A stretch of DNA of 64,000 bases from Soonwooa buanensis (GTDB lineage Bacteria; Bacteroidota; Bacteroidia; Flavobacteriales; Weeksellaceae): the NCBI RefSeq assembly GCF_900167905.1, contig NZ_FUYZ01000002.1, forward strand, positions 310,001 through 374,000, written 5' to 3'. The translations under genes were made by a program, and so were the position numbers. This document shows, in pieces, positions 18,157 through 27,493 of the stretch (position 1 is the first letter of the stretch; every line of letters begins with the position of its first letter). The notes below the pieces were generated by a model. It was not told the DNA's origin and did no database searches. It saw only the letters and a list, made by a program, of their open reading frames with translations.

Positions 18157-19854
18157 ATGAAGTTATTTTCCGAGTCCAGTTTAAGTCCTGATATCTTGAA
18201 GGCAATTGGCGAGATGGGTTATGAAAGCCCTACAGAAATCCAAAAACAGACTATCCCTTTTATCTTATCAGATATACGCGATCTAATCGCACTTGCGCAG
18301 ACAGGGACAGGCAAAACAGCAGCGTTTTCGCTTCCGATTTTGGATATGATTGACGAAACGAGTCGCAAAATCCAATTTTTGGTGCTTTGTCCGACGCGAG
18401 AATTATGTCTTCAAATTACGAAAGACATAAAAAACTACACCAAGTATTTACCAAACATCAAAACGACTGCGGTATACGGTGGTAGTAGTATTATGGAACA
18501 AATCCGTTCATTAAGAGATAAACCACAAATTATTGTTGGTACTCCAGGACGTGTTATTGATCTTATTAACAGAAAAGCTTTAGACTTTTCTAGCATCCAT
18601 TGGTTGGTGTTGGATGAGGCTGACGAAATGTTGTCTATGGGTTTCAAAGATGATTTGGAAACAATTATCAGCGAAACGCCAGAAACAAAACAAACTTTCT
18701 TGTTCTCTGCTACGATGAACAAAGAGGTTGAAAGAATTTCTAAAAACTATTTAACCAATCCTCATCGTATTTCGGTGGGGTCGATTAACGAGGTTAAAAA
18801 GAACATCAAACACGAATATTTCGTAGTTGGTTACCGTCAAAAGAAAGAAGCGCTAAAGCGTATGATTGATGCTAACCCTAACCAATATTCGATTATTTTC
18901 TGTCGTACAAGAATGGAAACTCAGGAGGTTGCAGACTTCTTGATGCAAAATGGTTACGCAGCAGATGCTCTTCATGGTGACTTATCACAAGCGCAACGTG
19001 ACACAGTTATGAAGAAATTCCGTTTAAAAAATATCGATATTCTTGTAGCGACGGATGTTGCAGCAAGAGGTTTGGATGTTGATTCATTAACGCACGTTAT
19101 CCATTTCTCATTACCAGATGATCCAGAAGTTTTTGTACACAGAAGTGGTCGTACAGGACGTGCTGGTAAAGACGGTATTTCTTTAGCTTTGATTAAACCT
19201 GAAGAAAGTAGAAAACTTAAGCAAATAAAAGCATCTACAAAAATCGAAATTAACGAAGGTAAAATCCCAACTGGTGACGATATTATGAAAGCGCAAGTTA
19301 ACGGTGTTTTCGAAAAATTGTTAAATGAAGGTGCAGCAGAAGATGTTTTTGCGTTTGATGATGCATTGATTCCAGATTTGTCTCAATTCTCAAAAGAAGA
19401 GTTGGTGCACAAGTTACTTCAATTCCAATTGAAAGAATTAGGAACTTACTACAAAGACAGAAACGACTTGGTAGAAGCTAGATTCAATGGAGGTGATGAC
19501 AGAGGAAGTCGTCGCGAAAGAGGTAGAGAGCGCGAAAGAAGAGGCGAACCTCGTGAGAGAAGAGAAGGCGGACGTGACGGTGGTAGAGATCGTAAACCTA
19601 GACGTAACTCTGAAAACATGGTAAGATTTTTCTTTAATCTTGGTAAAAGAGATCAATTGAAAAAAATGGACATGTTAGAAATCCTTAACAAAGCAACTTC
19701 GAAATCTAAAAAACGTGCCGACATCGGTGATATCGAGATTCTTGAGAAGTTTTCGTTCTTCGAAATCGAGAAATCTTTCAAAGATGAAGTGCTTAGAGGT
19801 CTTGAAACTCAGAAATTTAAAGGAAAAGATATGCGTGCGGAAGTCGCTAACTAA
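18157..19854 (+). CDS. DEAD-box RNA helicase, CsdA/DbpA type with Arg-rich linker and RNA-binding C-domain
   Basis: 565 residues. Helicase motifs: Q-motif PTEIQKQTIPF, I AQTGTGKT, Ia PTRELCLQ, GTPGR, II DEAD, III SAT, V ATDVAARGLDVD, VI HRSGRTGRAG. After ~residue 445 comes a strongly basic low-complexity stretch of RGG/RER repeats (about 445-485), then a C-terminal ~75-residue domain (MVRFFFNLGKRDQLKKMDML) resembling the DbpA RNA-binding domain. The layout suggests a role in ribosome assembly or cold adaptation by unwinding structured RNA. Monocistronic, with its own terminator. Confidence 0.92.
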   Translation: MKLFSESSLSPDILKAIGEMGYESPTEIQKQTIPFILSDIRDLIALAQTGTGKTAAFSLPILDMIDETSRKIQFLVLCPTRELCLQITKDIKNYTKYLPNIKTTAVYGGSSIMEQIRSLRDKPQIIVGTPGRVIDLINRKALDFSSIHWLVLDEADEMLSMGFKDDLETIISETPETKQTFLFSATMNKEVERISKNYLTNPHRISVGSINEVKKNIKHEYFVVGYRQKKEALKRMIDANPNQYSIIFCRTRMETQEVADFLMQNGYAADALHGDLSQAQRDTVMKKFRLKNIDILVATDVAARGLDVDSLTHVIHFSLPDDPEVFVHRSGRTGRAGKDGISLALIKPEESRKLKQIKASTKIEINEGKIPTGDDIMKAQVNGVFEKLLNEGAAEDVFAFDDALIPDLSQFSKEELVHKLLQFQLKELGTYYKDRNDLVEARFNGGDDRGSRRERGRERERRGEPRERREGGRDGGRDRKPRRNSENMVRFFFNLGKRDQLKKMDMLEILNKATSKSKKRADIGDIEILEKFSFFEIEKSFKDEVLRGLETQKFKGKDMRAEVAN

Positions 19855-19877
19855 TCCTGAAATTATAGCTTAATATT

Positions 19878-19906
19878 AACCTACATCAGTCGATGTAGGT
19901 TTTTTA
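19878..19906 (+). terminator. Terminator after DEAD-box helicase gene
   Basis: AACCTACATC / GATGTAGGTT stem, AGTC loop, followed by six T. Confidence 0.92.
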
Positions 19907-19994
19907 TTGTTAATGATTTATTAACATTGGCTTATTATTGAGGTTAAGCTAGTTTTCGATATTTGTGGATTCAAAAATTGTAAATAAATATAAA

Positions 19995-20633
19995 ATGGGA
20001 ATTGGTAATATTTTCAGAGCATTCCAGCCAAAAGACAAGATTTTCTTTGATCTTTTCGAAAGAATTGCAGACACATTAATCGATATGTCGAAAACTTTTC
20101 ACGAAGGATTGCTAGAGTTTGATGTTAATGATGAGTCTATGCTTAACCAAATGAGCGATTATGAGCACAAAATGGATGACTTGACGCATGAGGTTTTTGT
20201 ACAATTAGGAGAAAATTTTATTACACCATTTGACAGAGAAGATATCAGCCAATTAGCTGCTGGTCTTGATGATATTGCAGATTATATTTACGCTTCTGCA
20301 AAATACATCTACCTTTACAAAACACCAGAAAACAAAGTATATTCTGAGTTTTCATTGTTAATTTATAAATCTTGTGTAGAGCTTAAAAAAGCTATCGAAA
20401 ATCTTAAAGATTTCAAAAATCCTAACGAGGTTAAAGAATCTTGTATCAAGATTAACTCTTACGAGAACATCGCGGATGATGTATTAAGCCAAGCAACAGT
20501 TAAGTTATTCGAAACTAACGACGCGATCCTTATCATCAAACAAAAATCGATTCTTGATTATCTAGAAGTAGTAACTGACAAGGCAGAAGATGTTGCTAAC
20601 ATCATGGAAAGTATTGTTATTAAATACGCTTAA
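19995..20633 (+). CDS. DUF47-family (PhoU-like) accessory protein of Pit
   Basis: About 212 residues, nearly all helical with acidic residues, matching the DUF47/PhoU-like domain (FFDLFERIADTLIDMSKTFHEGL; DREDISQLAAGLDDIADYIYASA). These proteins form bundles that bind metals and modulate a partner phosphate transporter. The pit gene follows after 28 bp, the classical pair. The ATG at 19995 (MGIGNIFRAF) is preferred to the GTG at 19965, which lies in an AT-rich leader right after an ATATTTG stretch that looks like the -7 region. Confidence 0.88.
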   Translation: MGIGNIFRAFQPKDKIFFDLFERIADTLIDMSKTFHEGLLEFDVNDESMLNQMSDYEHKMDDLTHEVFVQLGENFITPFDREDISQLAAGLDDIADYIYASAKYIYLYKTPENKVYSEFSLLIYKSCVELKKAIENLKDFKNPNEVKESCIKINSYENIADDVLSQATVKLFETNDAILIIKQKSILDYLEVVTDKAEDVANIMESIVIKYA

Positions 20634-20661
20634 GTCTGTTCAACTATCAAAATAAAAAAGA

Positions 20662-21798
20662 ATGGATTTTCCAATTTTACTAATTGTTATTATTGCACTA
20701 GCATTAATATTTGACTATATCAACGGTTTTCACGATGCAGCTAACTCGATTGCAACCATCGTTTCAACCAAAGTTTTAACACCGTTCCAAGCAGTTTTAT
20801 GGGCTGCCGTTTGGAACTTTGCAGCCTTCTTTATTGCTGCTTACATCATTGGCGAATTCAAGATTGGTAACACGATTGCGAAAACTGTCAACGAAAACTA
20901 TATTAATCTCGAAGTGATATTTGCAGGTCTTATCGCTGCAATTGCTTGGAATCTTTTAACATGGTGGTTTGGTATTCCGTCATCATCGTCACATACTTTG
21001 ATTGGTGGATTTATCGGAGCTGCGTTGATGCATGCTTTGTATTTGGATTATCATGCTATAAGTGTAGCGCATCCAGATCTTGGGTTTTTCCAAACTTTGG
21101 GACAGGCTTTCAAGCAACTCTTTACACAAGATGTTGTTAAATTTAAAGTCGTTATTCCTATTTTCTTATTCATATTCATGGCGCCGTTAATCGGTATGAT
21201 TATTTCGATTATTATCACGTTGATTATTATTCAACTTTATAAAAGATCAAATCCTCATAAAGCCGAAAGACAGTTTAAGAAAATGCAGTTGGTTTCTTCA
21301 GCTTTATTCAGTCTTGGTCACGGTCTTAATGATGCTCAAAAAGTAATGGGTATTATTGGAGCAGCGGTTATCTATTACCACGTTAATATGTTGCAAGATC
21401 AATATGCATTAATGGATGCTGGCGAAAGATTTAACTTCTTTACAGAACATTATATTTGGGTGCCTTTGGTATCTTTCTTAGCAATCGCATTGGGAACGAT
21501 GAGTGGTGGCTGGAAGATTATCAAGACAATGGGTACACGTATTACAAAGGTAACGCCTTTAGAAGGTGTATCTGCTGAGACTGCTGGTGCGATTACGTTG
21601 TTCATTACAGATCACTTTGGTATTCCGGTATCAACAACGCATACTGTTACAGGATCTATCATCGGTGTAGGTTTAACAAAACGTATCTCTGCAGTTAGAT
21701 GGGGTGTTACTGTAAGTTTACTTTGGGCTTGGATTCTTACAATCCCGATTAGTGCGCTTGTTGCAGGGATTACATATCTTATTGTTATCGCATTTTAA
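20662..21798 (+). CDS. pit: Inorganic phosphate transporter, Pit family
   Basis: 378 residues with ~10 transmembrane helices. Both inverted-repeat signatures of PiT carriers are present: DYINGFHDAANSIATIVST at the N-terminus and FGIPVSTTHTVTGSIIGVG near the end, with GIPSSSSHTLIGGFIGA in between. It imports metal-phosphate with protons (or Na+). It is transcribed with the DUF47 gene, and a terminator follows. Low-affinity, constitutive uptake is typical of the family. Confidence 0.93.
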   Translation: MDFPILLIVIIALALIFDYINGFHDAANSIATIVSTKVLTPFQAVLWAAVWNFAAFFIAAYIIGEFKIGNTIAKTVNENYINLEVIFAGLIAAIAWNLLTWWFGIPSSSSHTLIGGFIGAALMHALYLDYHAISVAHPDLGFFQTLGQAFKQLFTQDVVKFKVVIPIFLFIFMAPLIGMIISIIITLIIIQLYKRSNPHKAERQFKKMQLVSSALFSLGHGLNDAQKVMGIIGAAVIYYHVNMLQDQYALMDAGERFNFFTEHYIWVPLVSFLAIALGTMSGGWKIIKTMGTRITKVTPLEGVSAETAGAITLFITDHFGIPVSTTHTVTGSIIGVGLTKRISAVRWGVTVSLLWAWILTIPISALVAGITYLIVIAF

Positions 21799-21825
21799 GT
21801 TTTTTTAAACTTTAAATTAAAATAC

Positions 21826-21858
21826 AAACTTTGTCTTCTCTTGAGGGCAAAGTTTTTT
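21826..21858 (+). terminator. Terminator after pit
   Basis: AAACTTTG / CAAAGTTT stem around a 14-nt loop, followed by T residues. Confidence 0.75.
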
Positions 21859-21887
21859 GTTTTTGAGCGTTTTCATAATGCTTTTGA

Positions 21888-21919
21888 TTGACTTAAACCG
21901 TTTTAAAATTGTATTTTTG
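21888..21919 (+). promoter_or_regulatory. Predicted promoter of polyprenyl synthetase gene
   Basis: TTG (21888-21890), 21 nt, then TATTTTTG (21912-21919), 19 bp before the ATG at 21939. An upstream TTG codon at 21909 that could open the same frame falls inside this box. Confidence 0.6.
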
Positions 21920-21938
21920 TGTCAAATTAAATACGACT

Positions 21939-22910
21939 ATGAGTTTTTTAGATAAATACCAAAATATCGTTTCTGAAGCCGTTGAAAAGCATGTGTTCTT
22001 GGATAAACCAGAAGAACTTTATGCCCCAATGAATTACATTATGTCACACGGTGGCAAGCGTATGAGACCTATTATGGTTCTTATGGCGTGTGATCTTTTT
22101 GGTGGTAAGTTAGAAGACGCGATTAAGCCAGCTTTGGCGATTGAGTATTTTCATAACTTCACGTTGATACATGACGACATTATGGACGAGGCACCACTTC
22201 GTCGTAATAAGGCGACAATACATACGCTTTATGGTCTTAATATCGGAATTTTGTCAGGCGATAATTTGTTGTTTAAAGCTTATCAATATTTTTTAGATTT
22301 AGAACCTGTTTTATTTAAAAAATGTTTAAAAATATTTACAGATACTGGAATTGTCGTTTGCGAAGGGCAACAATATGATGTTAATTTTGAAAGTATGAAC
22401 GATGTTAGTCATGACGATTACATCAAGATGATTACTTACAAAACAGGCTCCCTTAGTGCTGCCTCGTTGCAGATTGGTGCACTTATCGCTGGTGCGAGTG
22501 ATGAAGATGCGGAGTCTATTTACAACTTCGGAAAACATTTAGGCATCGCTTTCCAGATTATGGATGATTATCTAGATGTGTATGGTGACCAAGCTGCAGT
22601 TGGTAAAAAACATGCTGGTGACATCTACGAAAACAAAAAAACAATTCTTTATCTAACGGCTTTACAAAATGCAAATGAAGAAGAGCGTAAAGAATTAGAT
22701 TATTGGTACACCAAAAAAACTGATAATGTTGACAAAATCTACGGTGTCGAAAAGATTTTCCGTATGACAAAGGTTGAGGAGAAAGTACTTCGTTTGGTGC
22801 ATCAACACAGCGAAATCGCTTTAGAATATTTAAATAAAATCGATGTTCCTGCGGAAAATAAAAAACCGCTTTTGGAACTTGCAGAATATCTATTAAAAAG
22901 AGAAAAGTAA
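21939..22910 (+). CDS. Polyprenyl (trans-isoprenyl) diphosphate synthase
   Basis: About 323 residues. First Asp-rich motif LIHDDIMDEAPLRR and second QIMDDYLDVYGD bind the Mg-diphosphates; GGKRMRP near residue 40 is the family opening. It condenses IPP with allylic diphosphates to make a prenyl chain for menaquinone or related lipids; exact chain length is not readable. The start at 21939 (MSFLDKYQ) is chosen because the upstream TTG lies in the promoter box. The GSCFA gene begins 3 bp after its stop, so they share a transcript. Confidence 0.9.
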   Translation: MSFLDKYQNIVSEAVEKHVFLDKPEELYAPMNYIMSHGGKRMRPIMVLMACDLFGGKLEDAIKPALAIEYFHNFTLIHDDIMDEAPLRRNKATIHTLYGLNIGILSGDNLLFKAYQYFLDLEPVLFKKCLKIFTDTGIVVCEGQQYDVNFESMNDVSHDDYIKMITYKTGSLSAASLQIGALIAGASDEDAESIYNFGKHLGIAFQIMDDYLDVYGDQAAVGKKHAGDIYENKKTILYLTALQNANEEERKELDYWYTKKTDNVDKIYGVEKIFRMTKVEEKVLRLVHQHSEIALEYLNKIDVPAENKKPLLELAEYLLKREK

Positions 22911-22913
22911 ATC

Positions 22914-23879
22914 ATGATTTTCAGAACAGAAGTTGACATTAATGCCGTTGAAGAAAAAATCCAAATCGAAGATTCTATATTTTCGATAGGTTCATGTTTC
23001 GCCTCCGAGATTAGTTCCAAATTAGCGGATGGACAGCTCAAAACTTTTCACAATCCGTTTGGGACTTTGTTCAATCCGTTTGCGATTAATAAAGCATTTC
23101 AAAAGATTTATGCAGGGAAAGATTACACCGAGGCGGATCTTATTTTAGCCAATGATTTGTTCATGAGTCTCGATCATCATTCGTCGTTTGACTCGCGTTA
23201 TGCGCACAAAACTTTGGAGCAAATCAACTCAAAACTTCAATCTGCCAACGATTTTTTGCAAACTTCAAAATGGGTGATTGTCACTTACGGAAGCGCATTT
23301 ATTTATGAATTTTTACCGAAGAATAAAATCGCTGCCAATTGTCACAAGATTCCGCAAAAATTCTTTAATAAAAGATTGCTTTCCAATGATGAGCTTCGTC
23401 AAAATATTGCAGAAAGCATCGAGTGTGTCAAAGACATTTGTCCTGACGATGTGCAGATTTTGTTCAGCTTGTCACCTGTTCGTCACACCAAAGATGGCAT
23501 GACCGAAAATAGCCTTAGCAAAGCGAAATTATTGACTGCAATCCACGATGTAATCCCGAATTATAGCAACTGTCATTATCTTCCGATTTATGAAATTTTG
23601 ATGGACGATTTACGCGATTATCGCTTTTACAAAGACGATATGTTGCATCCTAATTCGCAAGCGGTTCAATATGTTTGGGAGAAATTTGGAAACGCATTTT
23701 TCGATGACGAAACCAAAATTTTCATTAACGAAAACAGTAAAATCCAATCTGCGCTTCAACATAAATCTTCTGATGAAGAAGGTCCAAAACATCAAAAGTT
23801 TTTAGAAAGTTTAAAACAGAAAATCAATACGCAACGTCAAAAAGTTAAACATCCGATTTTCTCAGATTTAGATTTTTAG
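22914..23879 (+). CDS. GSCFA domain-containing protein
   Basis: 321 residues. The naming motif is present as SIGSCFASEIS (about residue 23), followed by NPFGTLFNPFAI, and a second block FYKDDMLHPNSQAVQYVWEKF. GSCFA proteins are an uncharacterised group related to SGNH/GDSL esterases; the Ser of GSCF and the DxxHP near residue 245 would be the expected catalytic pair. No signal peptide. It is the second gene after the prenyl synthase; its stop codon TAG supplies the first base of the interspersed repeat that follows. Confidence 0.85.
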   Translation: MIFRTEVDINAVEEKIQIEDSIFSIGSCFASEISSKLADGQLKTFHNPFGTLFNPFAINKAFQKIYAGKDYTEADLILANDLFMSLDHHSSFDSRYAHKTLEQINSKLQSANDFLQTSKWVIVTYGSAFIYEFLPKNKIAANCHKIPQKFFNKRLLSNDELRQNIAESIECVKDICPDDVQILFSLSPVRHTKDGMTENSLSKAKLLTAIHDVIPNYSNCHYLPIYEILMDDLRDYRFYKDDMLHPNSQAVQYVWEKFGNAFFDDETKIFINENSKIQSALQHKSSDEEGPKHQKFLESLKQKINTQRQKVKHPIFSDLDF

Positions 23880-23990
23880 GGCAGCTATTTCCGCCTGAGC
23901 CTGTACTGAGCTTGTCGAAGTGCTCCCGCTATTTTTTTGCCTTGGCTTTTTCCATTCAAAAAAATGAGCTCCGCTTAGGTCGGGCTGCGG
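23879..23990 (+). repeat. Interspersed GGGCAGC...GGGCTGCG element, copy A, with nested TTCGACAAGCTCAG-type insert
   Basis: Starts GGGCAGCTATTTCCGCC and ends GCTTAGGTCGGGCTGCG. A central hairpin ATTTTTTTG (23931-23939) / CAAAAAAAT (23957-23965) lies between CTCCCGCT and GAGCTCC. Bases 23896-23921 contain CTGAGCTTGTCGAAG and are absent from copies B and C, so a second repeat seems inserted in the first. Confidence 0.75.
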
Positions 23991-24227
23991 ATTACGGATA
24001 ATTAGAGAGTTTGGATTCAAGAGTTAATATTCACGAAATAATATTCACGATTTAGGAATTACGACTTAGGAATTACGATTTAGGAATTACGATTTAGGAA
24101 TTACGATTTAGGAATTACGATTTACGAATTAAGATTTTTAAATACACAAAAATCCAACAACCAACAACTGACAACCAACAACTAAAAACCAAAAACTAAA
24201 AACCGCGAACCAACAACCAACCAAAAA
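23880..24227. other. 348-bp gene-free spacer (GSCFA to tatD)
   Basis: Contains repeat copy A, then a 14-bp tandem repeat (24051-24130), then a G-poor stretch (about 24150-24225) made of CCAACAACT-like words running up to the tatD ATG. No open frame or promoter consensus stands out. Confidence 0.7.
24051..24130 (+). repeat. 14-bp tandem repeat, five units plus a degenerate sixth
   Basis: Unit TTTAGGAATTACGA repeated at 24051, 24065 (first base C), 24079, 24093 and 24107; 24121 starts a diverged copy. Units are contiguous with no spacers. Confidence 0.95.
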
Positions 24228-24995
24228 ATGATTGATACACATACGCATTTATATTCAGAACAATTCGATGAGGATCGAGCAGAGATGATTCAGCGGGCTT
24301 TAGATAAAGGCGTGGAAAAGTTTATGTTACCCGCTATCGATTCCGAAACGCATGAAAAAATGCTCAGTTTAGAAGCCGATTATCCCAACCAAATGTTTGC
24401 GATGATGGGACTTCATCCTTGTTCGGTACAACCAGAATCTTGGGAAAAAGAACTCGACCTTGTAAAAAACTATATCGGCCAAAGAGATTTTGTTGCCATC
24501 GGAGAAATCGGAATCGATCTTTATTGGGACAAGTCAACTTTGGACATTCAAGTAAAAGCTTTTGAACAACAAATAGATTGGGCGATAGAAAAAGATTGGC
24601 CAATTGTTATCCATACTCGTGAAAGTTTTGACGAAACTTTCGAAGTTCTAGACCGTAAAAAACATCCAAAACTTCGTGGTATTTTCCATTGTTTTTCAGG
24701 TGATTTGGAGCAAGCAAAACGTGCTATAGATTTAGGATTTATCCTTGGTATTGGAGGTGTTGTGACTTTTAAAAACGGTAAAATTGATCAATTTCTTAAC
24801 GAAATTCCGTTGGATAAAATAGTTTTAGAAACAGATTCGCCTTATCTTGCGCCTGTTCCGCATCGTGGGAAGCGCAACGAAAGTTCTTATGTAGAATTGG
24901 TTGCTGGGAAGTTGGTAGACATTTATGGACTTTCGTTTGAAGAAATTAACCAAAAGACGACCGAGAACGCATTAAAAATATTTGGAATTAAATAA
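24228..24995 (+). CDS. tatD: TatD-family metal-dependent DNase
   Basis: 255 residues. The TIM-barrel metal ligands are all visible: MIDTHTHLY at the start, AIGEIGIDLYWD (Glu), VIHTRESFDE (His), FHCFSGD (His) and LETDSPYLAPVPHRGKRNE (Asp). TatD proteins are 3'-5' exonucleases/deoxyribonucleases. The gene is followed after 2 bp by the acyltransferase gene, so both share an mRNA. Confidence 0.93.
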   Translation: MIDTHTHLYSEQFDEDRAEMIQRALDKGVEKFMLPAIDSETHEKMLSLEADYPNQMFAMMGLHPCSVQPESWEKELDLVKNYIGQRDFVAIGEIGIDLYWDKSTLDIQVKAFEQQIDWAIEKDWPIVIHTRESFDETFEVLDRKKHPKLRGIFHCFSGDLEQAKRAIDLGFILGIGGVVTFKNGKIDQFLNEIPLDKIVLETDSPYLAPVPHRGKRNESSYVELVAGKLVDIYGLSFEEINQKTTENALKIFGIK

Positions 24996-24997
24996 TT

Positions 24998-26137
24998 ATG
25001 GATTCTTGTTTAGATTCAATTCGATTTTATAATAAAGAAGAGGTACAACCAGCGTTGCAATCGATGGCAAAACATCCGATGATGTTGGCTTTGTTGCAGT
25101 TCACGTTTCCGAATAAATCGGAGGACGACATTGCAGAAATTTTAGTATCAATTGATAGTATCGAAGATTTTCAGGATAAAGTGATTAGCCATTGTATTCG
25201 CAATATTTTGAAGCAATCTTCGGAAGGTTTAACAGTTTCTGGTTTAGAAAATTTAGATAAAAATAAAACTTATCTTTTCATTTCGAATCACCGCGATATC
25301 GTTCTAGATACGAGTTTAATCAATTTAGCTTTACTCGAAAATGGCTTTCAATTAACGGCTTCTGCCATTGGTGATAACTTGGTGCAACGCGATATTTTTA
25401 TGGTTTTAGCAAAGCTGAATCGTAACTTTTTGGTGAAACGTGATGTTTCGCCGCGCGAGTTATTAAAGAGTAGCCAGTTAATGTCCGATTATATCAAAGA
25501 TTTAATCCTAAATCAGCATCAATCGGTTTGGATTGCGCAACGTGAAGGCCGTACCAAAGATGGCAACGATGTGACGCATCCAGGCGTGCTTAAGATGATT
25601 GCGATGACCAACGGAAAAGATGAAGTTTGCGATTATTTTAAAAGCTTAAACATTGTCCCAGTGAGCATTTCTTATGAATATGATCCAACGGATAAATTAA
25701 AAACTTACAAGGCAATTCAGGCGCAAAAATCAGAAGTTGTTGTTAAATCTAAAAACGAGGATTTCGAAAATGTAATGGCGGGTGTTTTAGGACAGAAAAA
25801 ACGAATTCACATTCATTTTGGAGAAGTTCTTAACGATACTTTGGAAGTTATTAAAGCGAATGCCGAAAACAATAACCAGAAAATCCAAATGTTTTCAGAG
25901 TCGATTGATAAAGCCATTATCGGTAATTATCATTTGTTCCCGAATAATTTTATTGCTTTGGATATTTTGAAAGAAAGTAGTGATTTCGCAAAATATTATA
26001 ATCAGGAAGAAAAGGATTTGTTTAACAGAAGAATGGCGTGGAGTATTGATACGAATGATATGGCGATTAAAACACATTTTTTAAGCCATTACGCCAATCC
26101 TGTGATCAACAAAATAAAACTTGGTTTCGAATTTTAA
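24998..26137 (+). CDS. 1-acylglycerol-3-phosphate acyltransferase-like protein (PlsC domain)
   Basis: 379 residues. The acyltransferase block 1 is FISNHRDIVLDTSLIN (His and Asp near residue 100), and WIAQREGRTKDGNDVTHPGVLK carries the glycerolphosphate-binding Glu-Gly-x-Arg pattern. No clear transmembrane helix. It probably acylates a glycerol- or ornithine-type acceptor in membrane lipid synthesis; the actual acceptor is unknown. Translationally linked to tatD (2-bp gap). Confidence 0.8.
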   Translation: MDSCLDSIRFYNKEEVQPALQSMAKHPMMLALLQFTFPNKSEDDIAEILVSIDSIEDFQDKVISHCIRNILKQSSEGLTVSGLENLDKNKTYLFISNHRDIVLDTSLINLALLENGFQLTASAIGDNLVQRDIFMVLAKLNRNFLVKRDVSPRELLKSSQLMSDYIKDLILNQHQSVWIAQREGRTKDGNDVTHPGVLKMIAMTNGKDEVCDYFKSLNIVPVSISYEYDPTDKLKTYKAIQAQKSEVVVKSKNEDFENVMAGVLGQKKRIHIHFGEVLNDTLEVIKANAENNNQKIQMFSESIDKAIIGNYHLFPNNFIALDILKESSDFAKYYNQEEKDLFNRRMAWSIDTNDMAIKTHFLSHYANPVINKIKLGFEF

Positions 26138-26160
26138 AATTTAAGTTTAAACCAAAAAAT

Positions 26161-26197
26161 AAAACGTCATAAGTTAATTGCTTATGACGTTTTTTTG
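26161..26197. terminator. Bidirectional terminator between acyltransferase and rhlE
   Basis: AAAACGTCATAAG / CTTATGACGTTTT, 13-bp perfect stem, TTAATTG loop, T run on the plus side and A run on the 5' side. Confidence 0.95.
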
Positions 26198-27466
26198 TTA
26201 TCTGTTGCCTTGTCTAGAACTTTTTTTGTAATAATTCTTTTTCGCAGCTTTTTGTTTTTCTTGCGTGTTGGATGGTCGTGACGATCTTGCTGCAACGGGT
26301 TTGTTATTACTATCACGCTTTTGCTCAACCAAATTATCCGTGTGGTAAGGATGATCTTTTTCCACAGGAATTTTTTTACCGATTAATTTTTCGGTGTTTC
26401 GCAGGTTGACAAGATCCAATCCGTCAACAAAAGAGAAAGATGTACCTTCGTTACCTGCGCGTCCTGTACGACCAATTCTGTGTACATAAGTTTCGGAAAC
26501 GTCGGACAATTCGAAGTTTAAAACATATTTTAGTTCGTCGATATCGATACCACGTGCTGCAATGTCTGTCGCTACAAGAACACGCGTTTTTTTCGATTTA
26601 AAATTGCTAAGCGCATTTTGTCTTTGATTTTGGGATTTGTTGCCATGGATGGCTTCTGCAGAGATTTTCGCTTTGTGAAGACTTCTTGCAATTTTGTCCG
26701 CCCCATGTTTTGTTCTCGAAAATACCAAAAGTTGATCGATTTTTTGATCCTTTAAAATATGAATTAAAAGATCTAATTTGTCGTTTTTCTCTACCAAAAA
26801 TACACTCTGCTGAATCGTATCTGCGGTTGACGAAACTGGCGTTACTTCAACTTTTACAGGATTGTGAAGAATGCTGTTGGCAAGTGCGCTAATCTCTTTT
26901 GGCATCGTTGCTGAGAAGAAAAGTGTTTGTCTTTTTTGCGGGATAAGTTTGATAACTTTTTTAACATCGTGAACAAATCCCATGTCCAACATTCTGTCCG
27001 CTTCATCCAATACGAAAATCTCTAAATCTTTAAGACTGATGATTCTTTGATTGATGAAATCTAGCAATCGACCAGGCGTTGCGATAAGTACATCGACACC
27101 TTTTCTAAGGCTCGCTTCTTGAGCACCTTGCTTAACACCACCAAAAATTACTAAAGATTTTAAAGGTAAATCACTACCATAATCTTTGAAGTTTTCTTCA
27201 ATTTGTATCGCTAATTCTCGCGTTGGTGTAAGGATTAGAGCTTTTATTTTTTTGTTGTTAGGCGAATACCTAGACATTAAATTTTGTAAAATCGGAATCG
27301 CAAAAGCTGCGGTTTTTCCTGTTCCCGTTTGGGCGCAACCCAAAAAGTCTTGTCCTTTAAGAATGGTCGGAATCGCTTTTTCCTGAATCGGCGTTGGCGT
27401 TTCGTATCCTATTTTTTGAACAGCTTTAATGATGGGTTCTATAAGGTTGAGGTCTGTGAAATTCAA
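26198..27466 (-). CDS. rhlE: DEAD-box RNA helicase, RhlE type, TTG start
   Basis: 422 residues. Motifs: PTPIQEKAIP, AQTGTGKT, PTRELAIQ, ATPGR, DEAD, SAT, ATDIAARGIDID, HRIGRTGRAG; then a basic Lys/Arg/Ser-rich tail from about residue 375, as in RhlE. Likely acts in ribosome maturation or RNA turnover. The start codon is TTG (27466-27464): the protein opens NFTDLNLIEPI, the RhlE N-terminus, and no in-frame ATG lies upstream in the leader. A terminator-like hairpin with a U run lies between a good -7 box and this start, hinting at leader control. Confidence 0.92.
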   Translation of the reverse strand: MNFTDLNLIEPIIKAVQKIGYETPTPIQEKAIPTILKGQDFLGCAQTGTGKTAAFAIPILQNLMSRYSPNNKKIKALILTPTRELAIQIEENFKDYGSDLPLKSLVIFGGVKQGAQEASLRKGVDVLIATPGRLLDFINQRIISLKDLEIFVLDEADRMLDMGFVHDVKKVIKLIPQKRQTLFFSATMPKEISALANSILHNPVKVEVTPVSSTADTIQQSVFLVEKNDKLDLLIHILKDQKIDQLLVFSRTKHGADKIARSLHKAKISAEAIHGNKSQNQRQNALSNFKSKKTRVLVATDIAARGIDIDELKYVLNFELSDVSETYVHRIGRTGRAGNEGTSFSFVDGLDLVNLRNTEKLIGKKIPVEKDHPYHTDNLVEQKRDSNNKPVAARSSRPSNTQEKQKAAKKNYYKKSSRQGNR

Positions 27467-27493
27467 ATGAAAATATTTAATTTTAAAAAAAAG

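Noticed and set aside
24051-24130. Regular repeats that might suggest a CRISPR array
   Set aside because: Units are contiguous 14-mers with no unique spacers, and no cas genes are present.
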